From positions 62,001 to 126,000 of the forward strand of contig NZ_JPME01000018.1 of the NCBI RefSeq assembly GCF_000732605.1: a stretch of 64,000 nt of DNA, written 5' to 3'. Source of the stretch: Lacrimispora celerecrescens (GTDB taxonomy: Bacteria > Bacillota > Clostridia > Lachnospirales > Lachnospiraceae). This document shows positions 40,760 through 50,358 of this stretch, piece by piece (position 1 is the first letter of the stretch; each line of letters starts with the position of its first letter). The translations under genes and the position numbers were made by a program. Below the pieces are notes generated by a model. It saw only the letters and a list, made by a program, of their open reading frames with translations, did not search any database and had not been told where the DNA came from.

Positions 40760-41593
40760 TTATTCTTTCACCGCTCCGGCAGCGATTCCTGCCAGAATGT
40801 ATTTCTGGAAGAAAATATAGATAAGGATGGTCGGCAGCATAATGATGATGATACCTGCCGCCAGCTTCTGCCACGACCCCTGCTGGGCATTGGCATAATT
40901 CATCAAAAAGGTGGTTAGCGTACGAAGCTTGTTCTTTGGCATGTATAAGTATGGAATATACATATCATTGATGATGGTAATTGCCTTGATGATCACCACA
41001 GTAGCTGTGGCAGGCGCCAGCAGAGGAAAAATGATCCTAGTAAACAGGCCGAAATAAGAACAGCCGTCCAGGAGCGCGCTTTCATCAAGAGATACCGGAA
41101 GGGTCGAAATGAACTGCCGGTAAATATAAAGCTGCATCAGATCCGATGCCACATAAATCACGATGGGTGCCCCAAGAGTATTGTAAAGGCCGATGCCGTT
41201 TATGATTTTAAATCTGGCAATTTCCGTTACAAAGCTTGGAATCAGCATGCCCAGGAAAAAAAGGCTCATGATCACCTTTTTAAGCTTAAACTCAAAACGC
41301 TCCAGAATAAAGGCGGTTATCGTTCCAAAGAGCACATTAAACAGAATGCTGACTGCAAGTATGATGCCCGTATTCTTAAAACCAATCAGTAGATATTTAT
41401 CCCCTATTACCTTTTGAAAGTTTGAAAGAGTGATCCGTTCCATGGGCGGCAAAAGCAGGGGGGAGGTATTCACCATATCCGCCTTTGTCTTGAAAGCGGC
41501 AAACAGGGTCAGAAGGATAGGCGCCAGAACGATCAGGACCATTCCTATGCAAATGATCTGTTTTAATCCCTGTTCCATTGTACGTCTTTTCAT
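40760..41593 (-). CDS. Sugar ABC transporter permease (MalG type)
   Basis: 277 residues with six predicted membrane helices and the permease EAA loop (DESALLDGCSYFGLFTRIIFPLL, in shortened form DGCSYFGLFTRIIFPLL near residues 180-196) that contacts the ATPase. The C-terminus FFQKYILAGIAAGAVK is typical of the MalG/LacG branch. It starts directly after the stop of the partner permease (one base between). No ATPase gene is in the operon; a shared MsmK-type ATPase elsewhere is expected. It imports a sugar handled by the downstream beta-galactosidase (inference). Confidence 0.92.
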   Translation of the reverse strand: MKRRTMEQGLKQIICIGMVLIVLAPILLTLFAAFKTKADMVNTSPLLLPPMERITLSNFQKVIGDKYLLIGFKNTGIILAVSILFNVLFGTITAFILERFEFKLKKVIMSLFFLGMLIPSFVTEIARFKIINGIGLYNTLGAPIVIYVASDLMQLYIYRQFISTLPVSLDESALLDGCSYFGLFTRIIFPLLAPATATVVIIKAITIINDMYIPYLYMPKNKLRTLTTFLMNYANAQQGSWQKLAAGIIIIMLPTILIYIFFQKYILAGIAAGAVKE

Positions 41594-41594
41594 C

Positions 41595-42485
41595 TTATTT
41601 TCTTCCCCCTTTCAGAATTCCATGAATGATCTTGTTCTGAACCAAATAAATAACAACGATCATGACCATAATCGCCACCGCCATGGTAGAAGCAAGGCCA
41701 AAGTTGCTGTATTTAAAGGCCGTATCAATGGTATAGAGCGTAAAGGTGGAGGAGGCATATCCCGGTCCTCCGCTGGTCATGACATAGGGGATATCAAATA
41801 CCTGAAGAGCGCCCCGGATGTTATCAAACAGGACAAAATCCACCATGAGCATAATAGACGGTATCTGAATGTACTTGAACATTTGCCACGCATTTGCTCC
41901 ATCCACTCTGGCTGCTTCCTGTACATCCTGGGGAAGAGACTGTAAGGCCGCCATAAAGAGGATGACATGGTACCCGGAAAATCTCCACAGGGATACAAAG
42001 GCCAGCACGAAATTGACGATTTTAGGATCGGACAGCCAGTTTCTTATCAGACTCTCTAAATGAAATACGGTTAAAATCTCGTCAAATGCTCCATTTATAG
42101 GAGAAAAGAAATAGGAAAAGGCATAAGAAATTGCAACCCCATTGATGATATATGGCATAAAAACCATGGTTTTATAGAATTTTGACGCCCTGAGCCTTGA
42201 GGTTAACAGCACTGCAAACATCAGCTCTATGGGAATAAATATTAAATGCGCGAAAAAATACACCCCATTGTTGCGGAGGGAAAGCCATAAGTCCCTGTTC
42301 CGGAACATGGCCGTATAATTGTTAAAACCGATATGATCATAGGTTTTAGAATATCCATCCCAGTTTGTAAAACTCATGCGGATTAAGTCAAAGGCCGGAA
42401 ACACCACAAACCCGATAAGCAATACCATAGGAACAACAAGGGAGCATACAATAAACCTTTTTTTCTGTTTTTCCAGAGAATTCAT
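41595..42485 (-). CDS. Sugar ABC transporter permease (MalF/UgpA type)
   Basis: The start is placed at 42485 (MNSLEKQKKR) after AGGAGG; an upstream in-frame ATG precedes that RBS. 296 residues, six membrane helices, EAA loop QEAARVDGANAWQMFKYI near residues 195-213. Pairs with the MalG-type permease directly downstream. A GC-rich hairpin at 42521-42547 separates it from the solute-binding gene, probably lowering permease expression relative to the binding protein. Confidence 0.92.
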   Translation of the reverse strand: MNSLEKQKKRFIVCSLVVPMVLLIGFVVFPAFDLIRMSFTNWDGYSKTYDHIGFNNYTAMFRNRDLWLSLRNNGVYFFAHLIFIPIELMFAVLLTSRLRASKFYKTMVFMPYIINGVAISYAFSYFFSPINGAFDEILTVFHLESLIRNWLSDPKIVNFVLAFVSLWRFSGYHVILFMAALQSLPQDVQEAARVDGANAWQMFKYIQIPSIMLMVDFVLFDNIRGALQVFDIPYVMTSGGPGYASSTFTLYTIDTAFKYSNFGLASTMAVAIMVMIVVIYLVQNKIIHGILKGGRK

Positions 42486-42520
42486 AGATACCTCCTGATT
42501 CAAGTCATTGGAAGAAAAGG

Positions 42521-42547
42521 GGGGCAGGGCTTCATCACCCTGTCCCC
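42521..42547 (-). terminator. Intercistronic hairpin between binding protein and permeases
   Basis: GGGGACAGGG / CCCTGCCCC stem (one mismatch) on the minus strand, followed by CCTTTTCTTCC. A partial terminator or mRNA stabiliser, usual after binding-protein genes. Confidence 0.7.
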
Positions 42548-42560
42548 GTTTCCAATCTGT

Positions 42561-43934
42561 TTATTTAATTCCAAGCTTTGTTCTGGCTTCCGCCCATTTT
42601 GTATTGAGTCCATCCAGTTCCGCTTTTAAATCAAAGCCATTGGTAAACATCTGGGCTCCCAGCTTCTTGTAATCAAATGCGATATCATTCTGGATCGCCT
42701 GGAAATTGTCTCCACCACCGTCATACATAACCAGTTCCTTATCCGGCTGCTGCTCATCTGACTGGGCAAGGATCGGGTCCTTTTCCTTGGGGAAGTTCTT
42801 CATGGAAGATGCGCTGGTTACATAATTGATGTATCCTGGATACCAGTCTTCGCTGTAAAACCATTCTACGAAAGCCTTTGCCAGCTCCGGATTCTTGCTA
42901 TGGGTGGTTACACCCATGAAGGAGTCGCCCTGTACGATAACACGGAAAGGATCGTCTTTGGAATCTCTTACCGGAAGGTAGAAGGTGCCAAGTTCTGAAG
43001 CATCATCGGTACCGCTTTGAATATTCTGCAGGCCCCAGTCTCCCAGTGCAATGATAGCCGCTTTTTTCTGAGCAAACAGGGACGTCACCTGATCGTTGCC
43101 CATGCCAAGAGGATCTTTGCCGAACACATTTTTGCCAAATAAGCTGTAAACCTTATTGTATGCCTTGTTAATGTCGGTTCCATCTGCGAACGGAGCATCT
43201 GTCTTTGCCATATCGTTCCAGTTCTGTCCATTGCCGCCTTGAAGTGCAGGCATAAATTCCATGTAGGGATAATCCGGCCATTCATCTTTTGCGCCAAGGG
43301 CGATTGCCATGAAATCCGGGTCGTTTTTCCCATAATAGTCCTGAAGAGTCTGAGCTGTTTTCTCGAAATCTTCCCATGTGGTAGGAACCTCAACACCAGC
43401 TTCTTTAAACATGTCTTTCCAATAATAAACGTATTCATAACCCGCTGTCATTGGAATTCCTAAAACCTTGCCATCCATTGCGTATCCGGAGGCCAGTTCG
43501 TTGTTTTTCGATGCTTCCAGCCCGGATAAATCCACCAGATAGTCCTTGAATCTGGATAAGGTGAAGGGCTTGTTAAACATTACATCTGGAAGCTGGTTTG
43601 CTGATGTTCTCATCTTCATGGCATTCCAGTACTCGGAATCATCCTTGATCTTTTCTACTTCAATATCTGCATTGGGATATTTCTCCTGGAATTTCCCAAC
43701 CATATCATTTTCATCAATATAATCCATCAGGTTATTGTCCCAGATGGCAAATACCAGACTGCCTTTTAAGTCTTCCTTTGCTTCCGGCTTTCCTGCTTCT
43801 GTCTGGGCCCCATCCTGACCTTTCGCCGTGGTTTCTTTTGGAGTTTCCCCGGTTCCATTTGATGAGGAACAGCCGGTCATAGCTCCTATTGCCATTGCTG
43901 CACAAAGCCCCAAAGCCAACACTCGTTTTCTCAT
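42561..43934 (-). CDS. Sugar-binding lipoprotein of an ABC importer
   Basis: 457 residues. Lipoprotein signal MRKRVLALGLCAAMAIGAM with lipobox MTGC (Cys near residue 21) and a Ser/Thr-rich linker, then a family 1 extracellular solute-binding domain (SLVFAIWDNNLMDYI, then YYWKDMFKEAGVEVPTTWED). It captures oligosaccharide outside the membrane for the two permeases downstream. RBS GGGAGG. The two-component regulator just upstream (44034-45587) probably controls it. Specificity not visible. Confidence 0.92.
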   Translation of the reverse strand: MRKRVLALGLCAAMAIGAMTGCSSSNGTGETPKETTAKGQDGAQTEAGKPEAKEDLKGSLVFAIWDNNLMDYIDENDMVGKFQEKYPNADIEVEKIKDDSEYWNAMKMRTSANQLPDVMFNKPFTLSRFKDYLVDLSGLEASKNNELASGYAMDGKVLGIPMTAGYEYVYYWKDMFKEAGVEVPTTWEDFEKTAQTLQDYYGKNDPDFMAIALGAKDEWPDYPYMEFMPALQGGNGQNWNDMAKTDAPFADGTDINKAYNKVYSLFGKNVFGKDPLGMGNDQVTSLFAQKKAAIIALGDWGLQNIQSGTDDASELGTFYLPVRDSKDDPFRVIVQGDSFMGVTTHSKNPELAKAFVEWFYSEDWYPGYINYVTSASSMKNFPKEKDPILAQSDEQQPDKELVMYDGGGDNFQAIQNDIAFDYKKLGAQMFTNGFDLKAELDGLNTKWAEARTKLGIK

Positions 43935-44033
43935 TTCTGTAATACCTCCCTTGTTTTGATGAGATTATATTACCATTTCAAAACATCCTTCTCCATGAGT
44001 TATGGTTTGAAAACTTGATATATCGTCAGGTCT

Positions 44034-45587
44034 TTATTTCCGGTACCCGCCCGGACTTACTTTGCACAGCTTTTTAAATACTCTGGTAAAATGCTCCACA
44101 CTGTTATAACCAACGCTCTGACTGATTTCATAAATCTTTAAATCCGTTGTCTCCATCAGCTCCCTTGCCTTTCGAATGCGAACCTCGGTCAAGTAGTTGC
44201 TGAAGGTCAGCCCTTCTTCTTTCGTAAATCTGGTGCTGAAATATTTTTCATTCAAACCGATGAAACTTGCCACGCTTCCCAGCGTCAGCTCCGGATTGGC
44301 ATAATTGTCCATAATGAACCGTTTTGCACGGATCATCATATCCGCCTGTTTCCGGTCCGCATGGTGGGCATTATAATCCATGATCCAGCGGAAATAATTA
44401 TTCAGCCACAATTCCAAGCTCCGCATTTCATCCAAACGGCCGATTTTCTCATAATAATTGACCTCTTCTGCAAACAGAGCACTGATGTCATCGTGGTTAT
44501 CCGAAAGCTGCCAGGCTATGCTGCAGATGAGATGGAGGCAGGCCTCTTTGGCAGCTTTTAATTCCATTTTATAAAGTTCAGAAAAGAATCCCTTCTTTTC
44601 CGACCATACGGTAAACTCATCGCCTATCATCAGTCCCTTTATAAGCTTTTCATAATCCTGTCCCGCCTGCCGGACCTGCTGGAATGAGACCGCATCTTTT
44701 TCCCATGGATCGCAGATCTTCCCTTTCCCTTTTAAATACTTAAGCCTTAACTGCTCTCCTGCCTCTTCAAATCGGTTTAAGAAATCCTTTGTACCATTTC
44801 CCGGGTTGCTGATCCCTGCGGAAACGGAGAGATTCATAAAGTGCTTCCAAACATTGCATAACTGCTTACAAGCGGAAACCGCATTTTCCCTATACTGCTC
44901 CGGATCGGTGATACGATACAGCAAACAATAGCGTGAAGGCGCCACTGCCCCAAGAATGCAGCGGGAGGCCACCCGGGGAATCTGCCCGGCAAGCTCTAAC
45001 ATGGGCTTTATTAGTTCTTCTTCAAAATCCTCTCCAAAACGGGCCGATGCCTTATGGAAGTCTTCTATTTCAAATTGCATCACCAGGTATTCCTGTTGAA
45101 AAAAAGTCTCTTCAAGGGATCGTCTTCCCATGGCCATATCTACAAGAAGAACAGAATCCGGGATTTTTACCACCGGATTCTTCTCTCCTCCTGTTTCATT
45201 GCCGTGATCGTGAAATACCTCTTCATCCAAACGTTTCAGCATGGCTGCAAGAGTTTCCTCTGTTAATCCGGTCTTTAACAGGTAATCGCAGGCCCCCAGA
45301 CGGAAGGCATCCCGAACCAGCTTAAAATCGTCATAGCCGCTTAAAACCAGTACTGCCGGAATGGTTTTCAAACGGTTTAACTCCTCTAAGAGGCCGATTC
45401 CATCCATAACCGGCATTTTCATATCGGTGATCACCAAATCCACCGGGTGATCCTTGATATATTCCAATGCCTGCTGTCCATGAATGGCATCCGCGGCAAT
45501 CTGATACCCCATCTCTTCCCAATTGATCAAAGAGCGCAGGGTAATTCGTACTATGGTATCGTCATCCACGATCAGGACATTTCTCAT
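44034..45587 (-). CDS. YesN-type response regulator with AraC DNA-binding domain
   Basis: 517 residues. Receiver domain MRNVLIVDDDTIVR with phosphoacceptor Asp in LVITDMKMPVMDG (about residue 56). A long middle region follows, then a C-terminal AraC-type pair of helix-turn-helix motifs (GSVASFIGLNEKYFSTRF, then IYEISQSVGYNSVEHFTRVF). The start overlaps the kinase stop by four bases (ATGA). It should activate the binding-protein operon directly downstream when the kinase senses its sugar. Confidence 0.95.
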   Translation of the reverse strand: MRNVLIVDDDTIVRITLRSLINWEEMGYQIAADAIHGQQALEYIKDHPVDLVITDMKMPVMDGIGLLEELNRLKTIPAVLVLSGYDDFKLVRDAFRLGACDYLLKTGLTEETLAAMLKRLDEEVFHDHGNETGGEKNPVVKIPDSVLLVDMAMGRRSLEETFFQQEYLVMQFEIEDFHKASARFGEDFEEELIKPMLELAGQIPRVASRCILGAVAPSRYCLLYRITDPEQYRENAVSACKQLCNVWKHFMNLSVSAGISNPGNGTKDFLNRFEEAGEQLRLKYLKGKGKICDPWEKDAVSFQQVRQAGQDYEKLIKGLMIGDEFTVWSEKKGFFSELYKMELKAAKEACLHLICSIAWQLSDNHDDISALFAEEVNYYEKIGRLDEMRSLELWLNNYFRWIMDYNAHHADRKQADMMIRAKRFIMDNYANPELTLGSVASFIGLNEKYFSTRFTKEEGLTFSNYLTEVRIRKARELMETTDLKIYEISQSVGYNSVEHFTRVFKKLCKVSPGGYRK

Positions 45588-47365
45588 AGGTCTTCCGGTT
45601 CCTTTCTTTTTATGGGGATGCGAATGGAGGTTCTTGTGAACCGGCCCTTTTCGCTTTCCATCTCAAATTCACAGCTTTCGCCATAATTAAGCGTAAGCCT
45701 GGTTTTTACATTGGTGATTCCGATTCTTACATGATCCTTTTTCCCTTCCTTTTCCTCTTCCCCATTCAGGATCTGGCTCATCTCTTCTTCCGACATTCCC
45801 TTTCCGTTATCCCGGATCTCAAGGAACAGATATCCATCTGCTTCATGAGCTGTCAGCCAGATGAATCCCATCTCGTCCATCAGGCCGCTAAAGCCATGGA
45901 CAATGGAATTTTCTACAACAGGCTGTAATATAAGCCTTGGGACCAGGCAGGAAAAACAGGATTCCTCTATCTCATACTTTATGTCAAATCCGTCGGAATA
46001 GCGGATTTTCATTAGATAGATAAAGCTATCTAAAACCTCCAGCTCCTCTTTTAACGGATAAAATCCCGTATTGCTTCGGAAGGAGCAGGATAATATTTTA
46101 ATGAGCGCCTCTGCCATGCGGGCTATGGACTCATATTTTGACATCTGTGCAATAAAACGGATTGAATTTAAGGAATTTACCAAAAAGTGAGGGTTGATCT
46201 GAGACTGCAGCGCCCTGATTTCTGCCTCATGCTTTTTCTGCTGCTGTTCCTCATTTTCCTGTATCAGCTGCTTTAACCGTCTTGTCATACGGTTAAAAGA
46301 ATGGATCATCAGGCGCAGCTCTTCCTGTCCTTTTGGTTCCACATGGACCAGAAGGTTTCCCTCCTCCACCTTTTTCATGCCCTCAACCGTATGATGGATG
46401 GGGTCAATGATGCTTTTTAAGAAATAACTGGAAAAACGGTAGAACAGTGCAAACAGGAGGAGCGTAACTGCTACAATGACGGCTGCAGTCCTGTTAAAGC
46501 TCCTTGTAAGGGCTTCATAAGACACTACGCTGATGATCTTTAAGCCGGTCACCGGTTCTTCGGTAACCACTCCCATATACCGTCTGCCACTTGCCTGATA
46601 TCGGAATTTGGGCTGTTCTAAGGAAATATTCCGGGGTAAAAGGTCCATCGTAGCTTCTGCGTCAAAAATGGCCTTTCCTGACTTGTCCGCAATTATGGTA
46701 GATCCCAGCAGCCGTTCCTTATTATAATCTTTTATCAGACCTCCGGTCCTGGATGAGACAAACAGTGCCGTCATCTCTATCACTCCGTCCCGGTCCACAT
46801 CCATTCCGGGAGACAGGCCTGCGGCAATAGTCAGGGTATAGGCATTTTTTCTGGAATTGGTCACACTGCGGTCATAAAAACCTACCTTTACCACATTGGG
46901 GGCTGCCAACGCCTCCTGATACCAAGAGGAGGTCCTAAGTTCATTCCTGTCCAGGGTAATATCATCCTTCATGTAGGTATGGTCTCCGTCTTTCATATAA
47001 AATACGGCAGACAGGATGTCCTGCACCGGAACCATGGCATAATGAAAGGATTCGGTAAGGATTTTTGTATAAAGATATCTTTCAGCCACATCTTTTGTAT
47101 TGGTTTTCGCTGCGTTTTTTATGACTTCATTGTCGTTAACATATACGAAATGGGATAAACGGAGAGATACATCCTTTACTTCTCCGCCCAGAGTAGAGGC
47201 GATGTTATCCTGGGCACGCCGGATGTTGGAAACTGCGGAATCCACCATCATGGTACGGATAATGAGGATGGACAGTAAGATTATAAAAAGAATAGGAAAC
47301 ACGATGAGGGCGAAGAAGCTGCTATAATAAGAAGCCTTTAAATTCTGCTTTTTATTCATCCACAT
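45584..47365 (-). CDS. YesM-type sensor histidine kinase
   Basis: 593 residues. Two membrane helices (near 16-40 and 290-315) flank an extracellular Cache-like sensor region. A HAMP domain, then the His_kinase domain with QINPHFLVNSLNSIRF (phospho-His), N-box VVENSIVHGF and G-box DNGKGM. Partner of the response regulator, with which it overlaps. It lies just after the DUF2264 gene (77 bases), so it may also be transcribed from the uronide operon. Start: ATG 47365 with GAGGAGG at 10 bases; an ATG two codons downstream is equally possible. Confidence 0.93.
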   Translation of the reverse strand: MWMNKKQNLKASYYSSFFALIVFPILFIILLSILIIRTMMVDSAVSNIRRAQDNIASTLGGEVKDVSLRLSHFVYVNDNEVIKNAAKTNTKDVAERYLYTKILTESFHYAMVPVQDILSAVFYMKDGDHTYMKDDITLDRNELRTSSWYQEALAAPNVVKVGFYDRSVTNSRKNAYTLTIAAGLSPGMDVDRDGVIEMTALFVSSRTGGLIKDYNKERLLGSTIIADKSGKAIFDAEATMDLLPRNISLEQPKFRYQASGRRYMGVVTEEPVTGLKIISVVSYEALTRSFNRTAAVIVAVTLLLFALFYRFSSYFLKSIIDPIHHTVEGMKKVEEGNLLVHVEPKGQEELRLMIHSFNRMTRRLKQLIQENEEQQQKKHEAEIRALQSQINPHFLVNSLNSIRFIAQMSKYESIARMAEALIKILSCSFRSNTGFYPLKEELEVLDSFIYLMKIRYSDGFDIKYEIEESCFSCLVPRLILQPVVENSIVHGFSGLMDEMGFIWLTAHEADGYLFLEIRDNGKGMSEEEMSQILNGEEEKEGKKDHVRIGITNVKTRLTLNYGESCEFEMESEKGRFTRTSIRIPIKRKEPEDL

Positions 47366-47442
47366 CTTCTTACGCCCTCCTCGCTGCTACCTGTTTATGA
47401 CTTTATTATACAGCGGAAAAACATTAAAATCAATGCATCATT

Positions 47443-49143
47443 CTATCGGATTAAGCTCTCCACCCTCGTTTCCAGCCGGATAGTTTCCCCTTTTTTAATA
47501 CGATAAGAAACCGCCGGTATGGATGAATTGGGATATAGCACGTTGGTATTGGGATCTGCCTCTATTACCAGGCCTGCTGCCTCCGGGCCTTCCCCATACA
47601 CCATACAATTCTGCTTTCCAGAGGATACAAATGCTCCCTTCCCCTCTGCCTTCTGCTCATAAGTTTCTGTGAATTTCTCCACGGAGAAGCCGCAGTCATA
47701 GGCAGTGCAGTCGTACTGGCTTTCAATCTCGTGAATCCTTAAATGGCCGTACTCTTTCGGAATAATGGTTGATGTGACCATGATTCCCGGGAACGGATGC
47801 CATCTGCTGACAACCCGGTCTTCCAAAACCTCATAGGAATCACTGTATTTCCGGACGAATACATAATCATCTCCGTCAATGACAAAGGCCAGAGAAGAAT
47901 CCGGAGCATTTTCATGAAGCACGATCTGGCTTTTTGCAACGGAAAATCCAAAACGGGTGGAATAGGCAAACTTGGAGTATTTTTCCGGCACATGGCCGTG
48001 TCCGTATTTCTCGCAAACTCCTGCCGGATAGGAAACTACATCCTTTCCATGGCGATGCATCACCATATCCGCTTGTTTTAACATTTTTACCGGCTCCAGC
48101 TCTGGTAAGTCCTCCGCCTTTGCAGACCAGAAGGGATGATCATCGGGAAGCCCCAGGCACAAAAGGGTCTTCATCCCCCAGTAAGGAGAACCCGGCGCAT
48201 TGTAGCGTTCTGCCATGACTAAGTTTGGATATCCATATCCAATGGTCAGCACGCCGTCACGGTCAAAGATCTTCTGCTCCGTCCACCAGTTCAAATGGCG
48301 GGCTATGATTCCCTTTACAACTCCTGCCGGGATATCATCAAGCCCTGCAAATACATATGCAGACCAGAATGCTGCCTCTCCAAAACGGTAGGACAAGCTT
48401 CTTCCGTAAGGGAGAGCGGATCCGTTTTCATCAAACCAGTATATAAAATCTTTGGCAAACCGCTTTGCACGTTCCTTAAACAGAAGGCACCTCTCCGGCT
48501 CTTCATCCTCCATTGCCACCGCATACAAAAGCCCGTAATAATGAATGGCAAAGGAAATGTAATAATCCTTCTGACAGGAGCCGCCATCCCGGTACCAGCC
48601 ATCTTCAATATAATAGCTTTCAATTTTTTCAAGACCAGATGCCAGCCGTTCTTTACTGTACCGGCATCCCAGCTTTTTTAAAGCAACGTTCACCAGAATC
48701 ATAAAAAACTGCCAGTTGCATTCAGGAATGATATATTCATTGATTCCGTAAAGCCATTTTGCCAGATTCTGTTTTCCTTCCTCGCTTAAAGGCTCCCATA
48801 ATTTTTCCGGAGTAAAAATCAAACCGCTGGCGATGGCCGCCATTTCCACAAACCGCTGGTCATAATCCTTAAAACCTCCCCAGTATTCCGGATGAGAAGG
48901 ATCGGTGCCGTTTGCAAGGCCTTTCTGATAAATCTCTTCAAACCCTTTGCCTCCCCCAAGCCACAAGGGAACCAGTGACCATAAAGGCCGGGAAAATGCC
49001 TCCATCTCGATGCTCACCTTAGGATATGTGACACCGCTGTCTCCAAGGGGAAGCCTGGCGCACCCTTCGCTGTACAATGGCTTTAAGGGGTTTAACACCT
49101 GGAACATCCATTGCTGGAAGTCCTGTTTTGTTTCAAGTTTCAT
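47443..49143 (-). CDS. DUF2264 family protein (probable polysaccharide-locus enzyme)
   Basis: 566 residues. The N-terminal ~370 residues match DUF2264: GVTYPKVSIEMEAFSRPLW, GTDPSHPEYWGGFKDYDQR, NWQFFMILVNVAL and YYIEDGWYRDGGSCQKDYY, an alpha/alpha barrel-like layout of glycosidases and lyases. The C-terminal part is a beta-rich domain (VVSRWHPFPGIMVTSTI). No signal peptide. The family occurs in pectin and glycosaminoglycan loci with unknown activity. It is the last gene of the beta-glucuronidase / GH88 set. Confidence 0.88.
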   Translation of the reverse strand: MKLETKQDFQQWMFQVLNPLKPLYSEGCARLPLGDSGVTYPKVSIEMEAFSRPLWSLVPLWLGGGKGFEEIYQKGLANGTDPSHPEYWGGFKDYDQRFVEMAAIASGLIFTPEKLWEPLSEEGKQNLAKWLYGINEYIIPECNWQFFMILVNVALKKLGCRYSKERLASGLEKIESYYIEDGWYRDGGSCQKDYYISFAIHYYGLLYAVAMEDEEPERCLLFKERAKRFAKDFIYWFDENGSALPYGRSLSYRFGEAAFWSAYVFAGLDDIPAGVVKGIIARHLNWWTEQKIFDRDGVLTIGYGYPNLVMAERYNAPGSPYWGMKTLLCLGLPDDHPFWSAKAEDLPELEPVKMLKQADMVMHRHGKDVVSYPAGVCEKYGHGHVPEKYSKFAYSTRFGFSVAKSQIVLHENAPDSSLAFVIDGDDYVFVRKYSDSYEVLEDRVVSRWHPFPGIMVTSTIIPKEYGHLRIHEIESQYDCTAYDCGFSVEKFTETYEQKAEGKGAFVSSGKQNCMVYGEGPEAAGLVIEADPNTNVLYPNSSIPAVSYRIKKGETIRLETRVESLIR

Positions 49144-49176
49144 CTATATTCGCCTCTTTTCGAATTATTTCGATTA

Positions 49177-50358
49177 TTACCAATATGGATTCCAATCCTT
49201 AGACAGCCTGGTTAAGGCTTCCATGTAGAAATAATCTCCCCAAATGTTGCACTCATCCACGCCTTCCGGTGTGCAGGTGTTGTAAGGGGATTTCTTGGAA
49301 TACGTGCTGTGAAGCACCAGCCCATTGGATTCCTGCAAATCTTTAACCGCATAATGTTCCACAACGGATTCCATGATCTTTTTTGCTATGGATACGTAGC
49401 AAGCGGCATCGGATTCATCCAGATACTTTGCCATTTCAAGCATTCCGCATGCTGCAATGGAAGCAGAGGAAGAATCTCTTGGTTCCTCAGATCCTTCGCC
49501 AAACTCCAGATCCCAATATGGTACCAGATCCGAAGGAAGGTGGTCTAAGAAATATCCGGTCACGTGCTTAAAATCCTCAATGTATTCCGGCCGCTTTGTA
49601 TACCGGTAGGCAAGAGCGCAGCCATAGATTCCCCAGGCTTGTCCTCTGGCCCAGGCGGAGCCATCCTTATATCCCTGGCAGGTAGCCCCATGATCCGGCT
49701 CCCCTGTCTCCATGTTCATGAAAAACGTATGCCAGGTAGAATAGTCCTCCCTTATGACATTTGCAATGGCGGTATGAATGTGTTTTTCCGCTATCTCGCG
49801 GTATTTCTGGTCTCCGGTTTCTTCCGTGGCCCAGTATAATAAAGGGAGGTTTAACAGGCAGTCAATGATAAAGCGGTAATTTTCAGGCTGGTTCATAGGG
49901 CCCCAGGCCTGGATAAACTCACCCACCGGCTGAAAACGGCTGATCAGCTGGTCTGCCGCTTTGATTGCCGCCTCCTTTGCTGTTTCATCACCCACCAGCT
50001 TATAAGCAGCTACGCAGGAAGGGGTATACAAAAAACCCATATCGTGATGATCCACTTCTATTTTGCGGTCTATCCGGTCCAAAAAGCTTTTCGCCTGGAT
50101 CTGACCTGCCTTTTTCAGTTCGTCTGTCTTGCTCCACTCATAAGCAAGCCATATCTGTCCGGTCCAGAATCCGGTGGTCCAGTTTACATTGGGAGTTGGA
50201 TTGTAGAATCCATCTTCGCTGTATGCTTTTTTAAAGGAATCCGTAAATTCTTTTAAATTATCCTCCACCTGCTTCACGGCGAAATCCATGGCCTCCCGGC
50301 ACTTCTCTTCTGTTAGCTCTGATTTTTCTCTAAGCAAGGTCTCCGTCTGTTTGTTCAC
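49177..50358 (-). CDS. GH88 unsaturated glucuronyl hydrolase
   Basis: 393 residues, start GTG 50358 with GAGGAGG upstream, overlapping the GUS gene by 29 bases. Alpha/alpha barrel with VDHHDMGFLYTPS and GYKDGSAWARGQAWGIYG, the two Asp-containing active-site motifs of the family (Asp88 and Asp149 in the Bacillus enzyme). It hydrates the double bond of unsaturated uronic acid at the end of oligosaccharides made by polysaccharide lyases, releasing the sugar. No signal peptide, so it works inside the cell on imported oligosaccharides. Its natural partner is the lyase at 59.5 kb. Confidence 0.93.
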   Translation of the reverse strand: MNKQTETLLREKSELTEEKCREAMDFAVKQVEDNLKEFTDSFKKAYSEDGFYNPTPNVNWTTGFWTGQIWLAYEWSKTDELKKAGQIQAKSFLDRIDRKIEVDHHDMGFLYTPSCVAAYKLVGDETAKEAAIKAADQLISRFQPVGEFIQAWGPMNQPENYRFIIDCLLNLPLLYWATEETGDQKYREIAEKHIHTAIANVIREDYSTWHTFFMNMETGEPDHGATCQGYKDGSAWARGQAWGIYGCALAYRYTKRPEYIEDFKHVTGYFLDHLPSDLVPYWDLEFGEGSEEPRDSSSASIAACGMLEMAKYLDESDAACYVSIAKKIMESVVEHYAVKDLQESNGLVLHSTYSKKSPYNTCTPEGVDECNIWGDYFYMEALTRLSKDWNPYW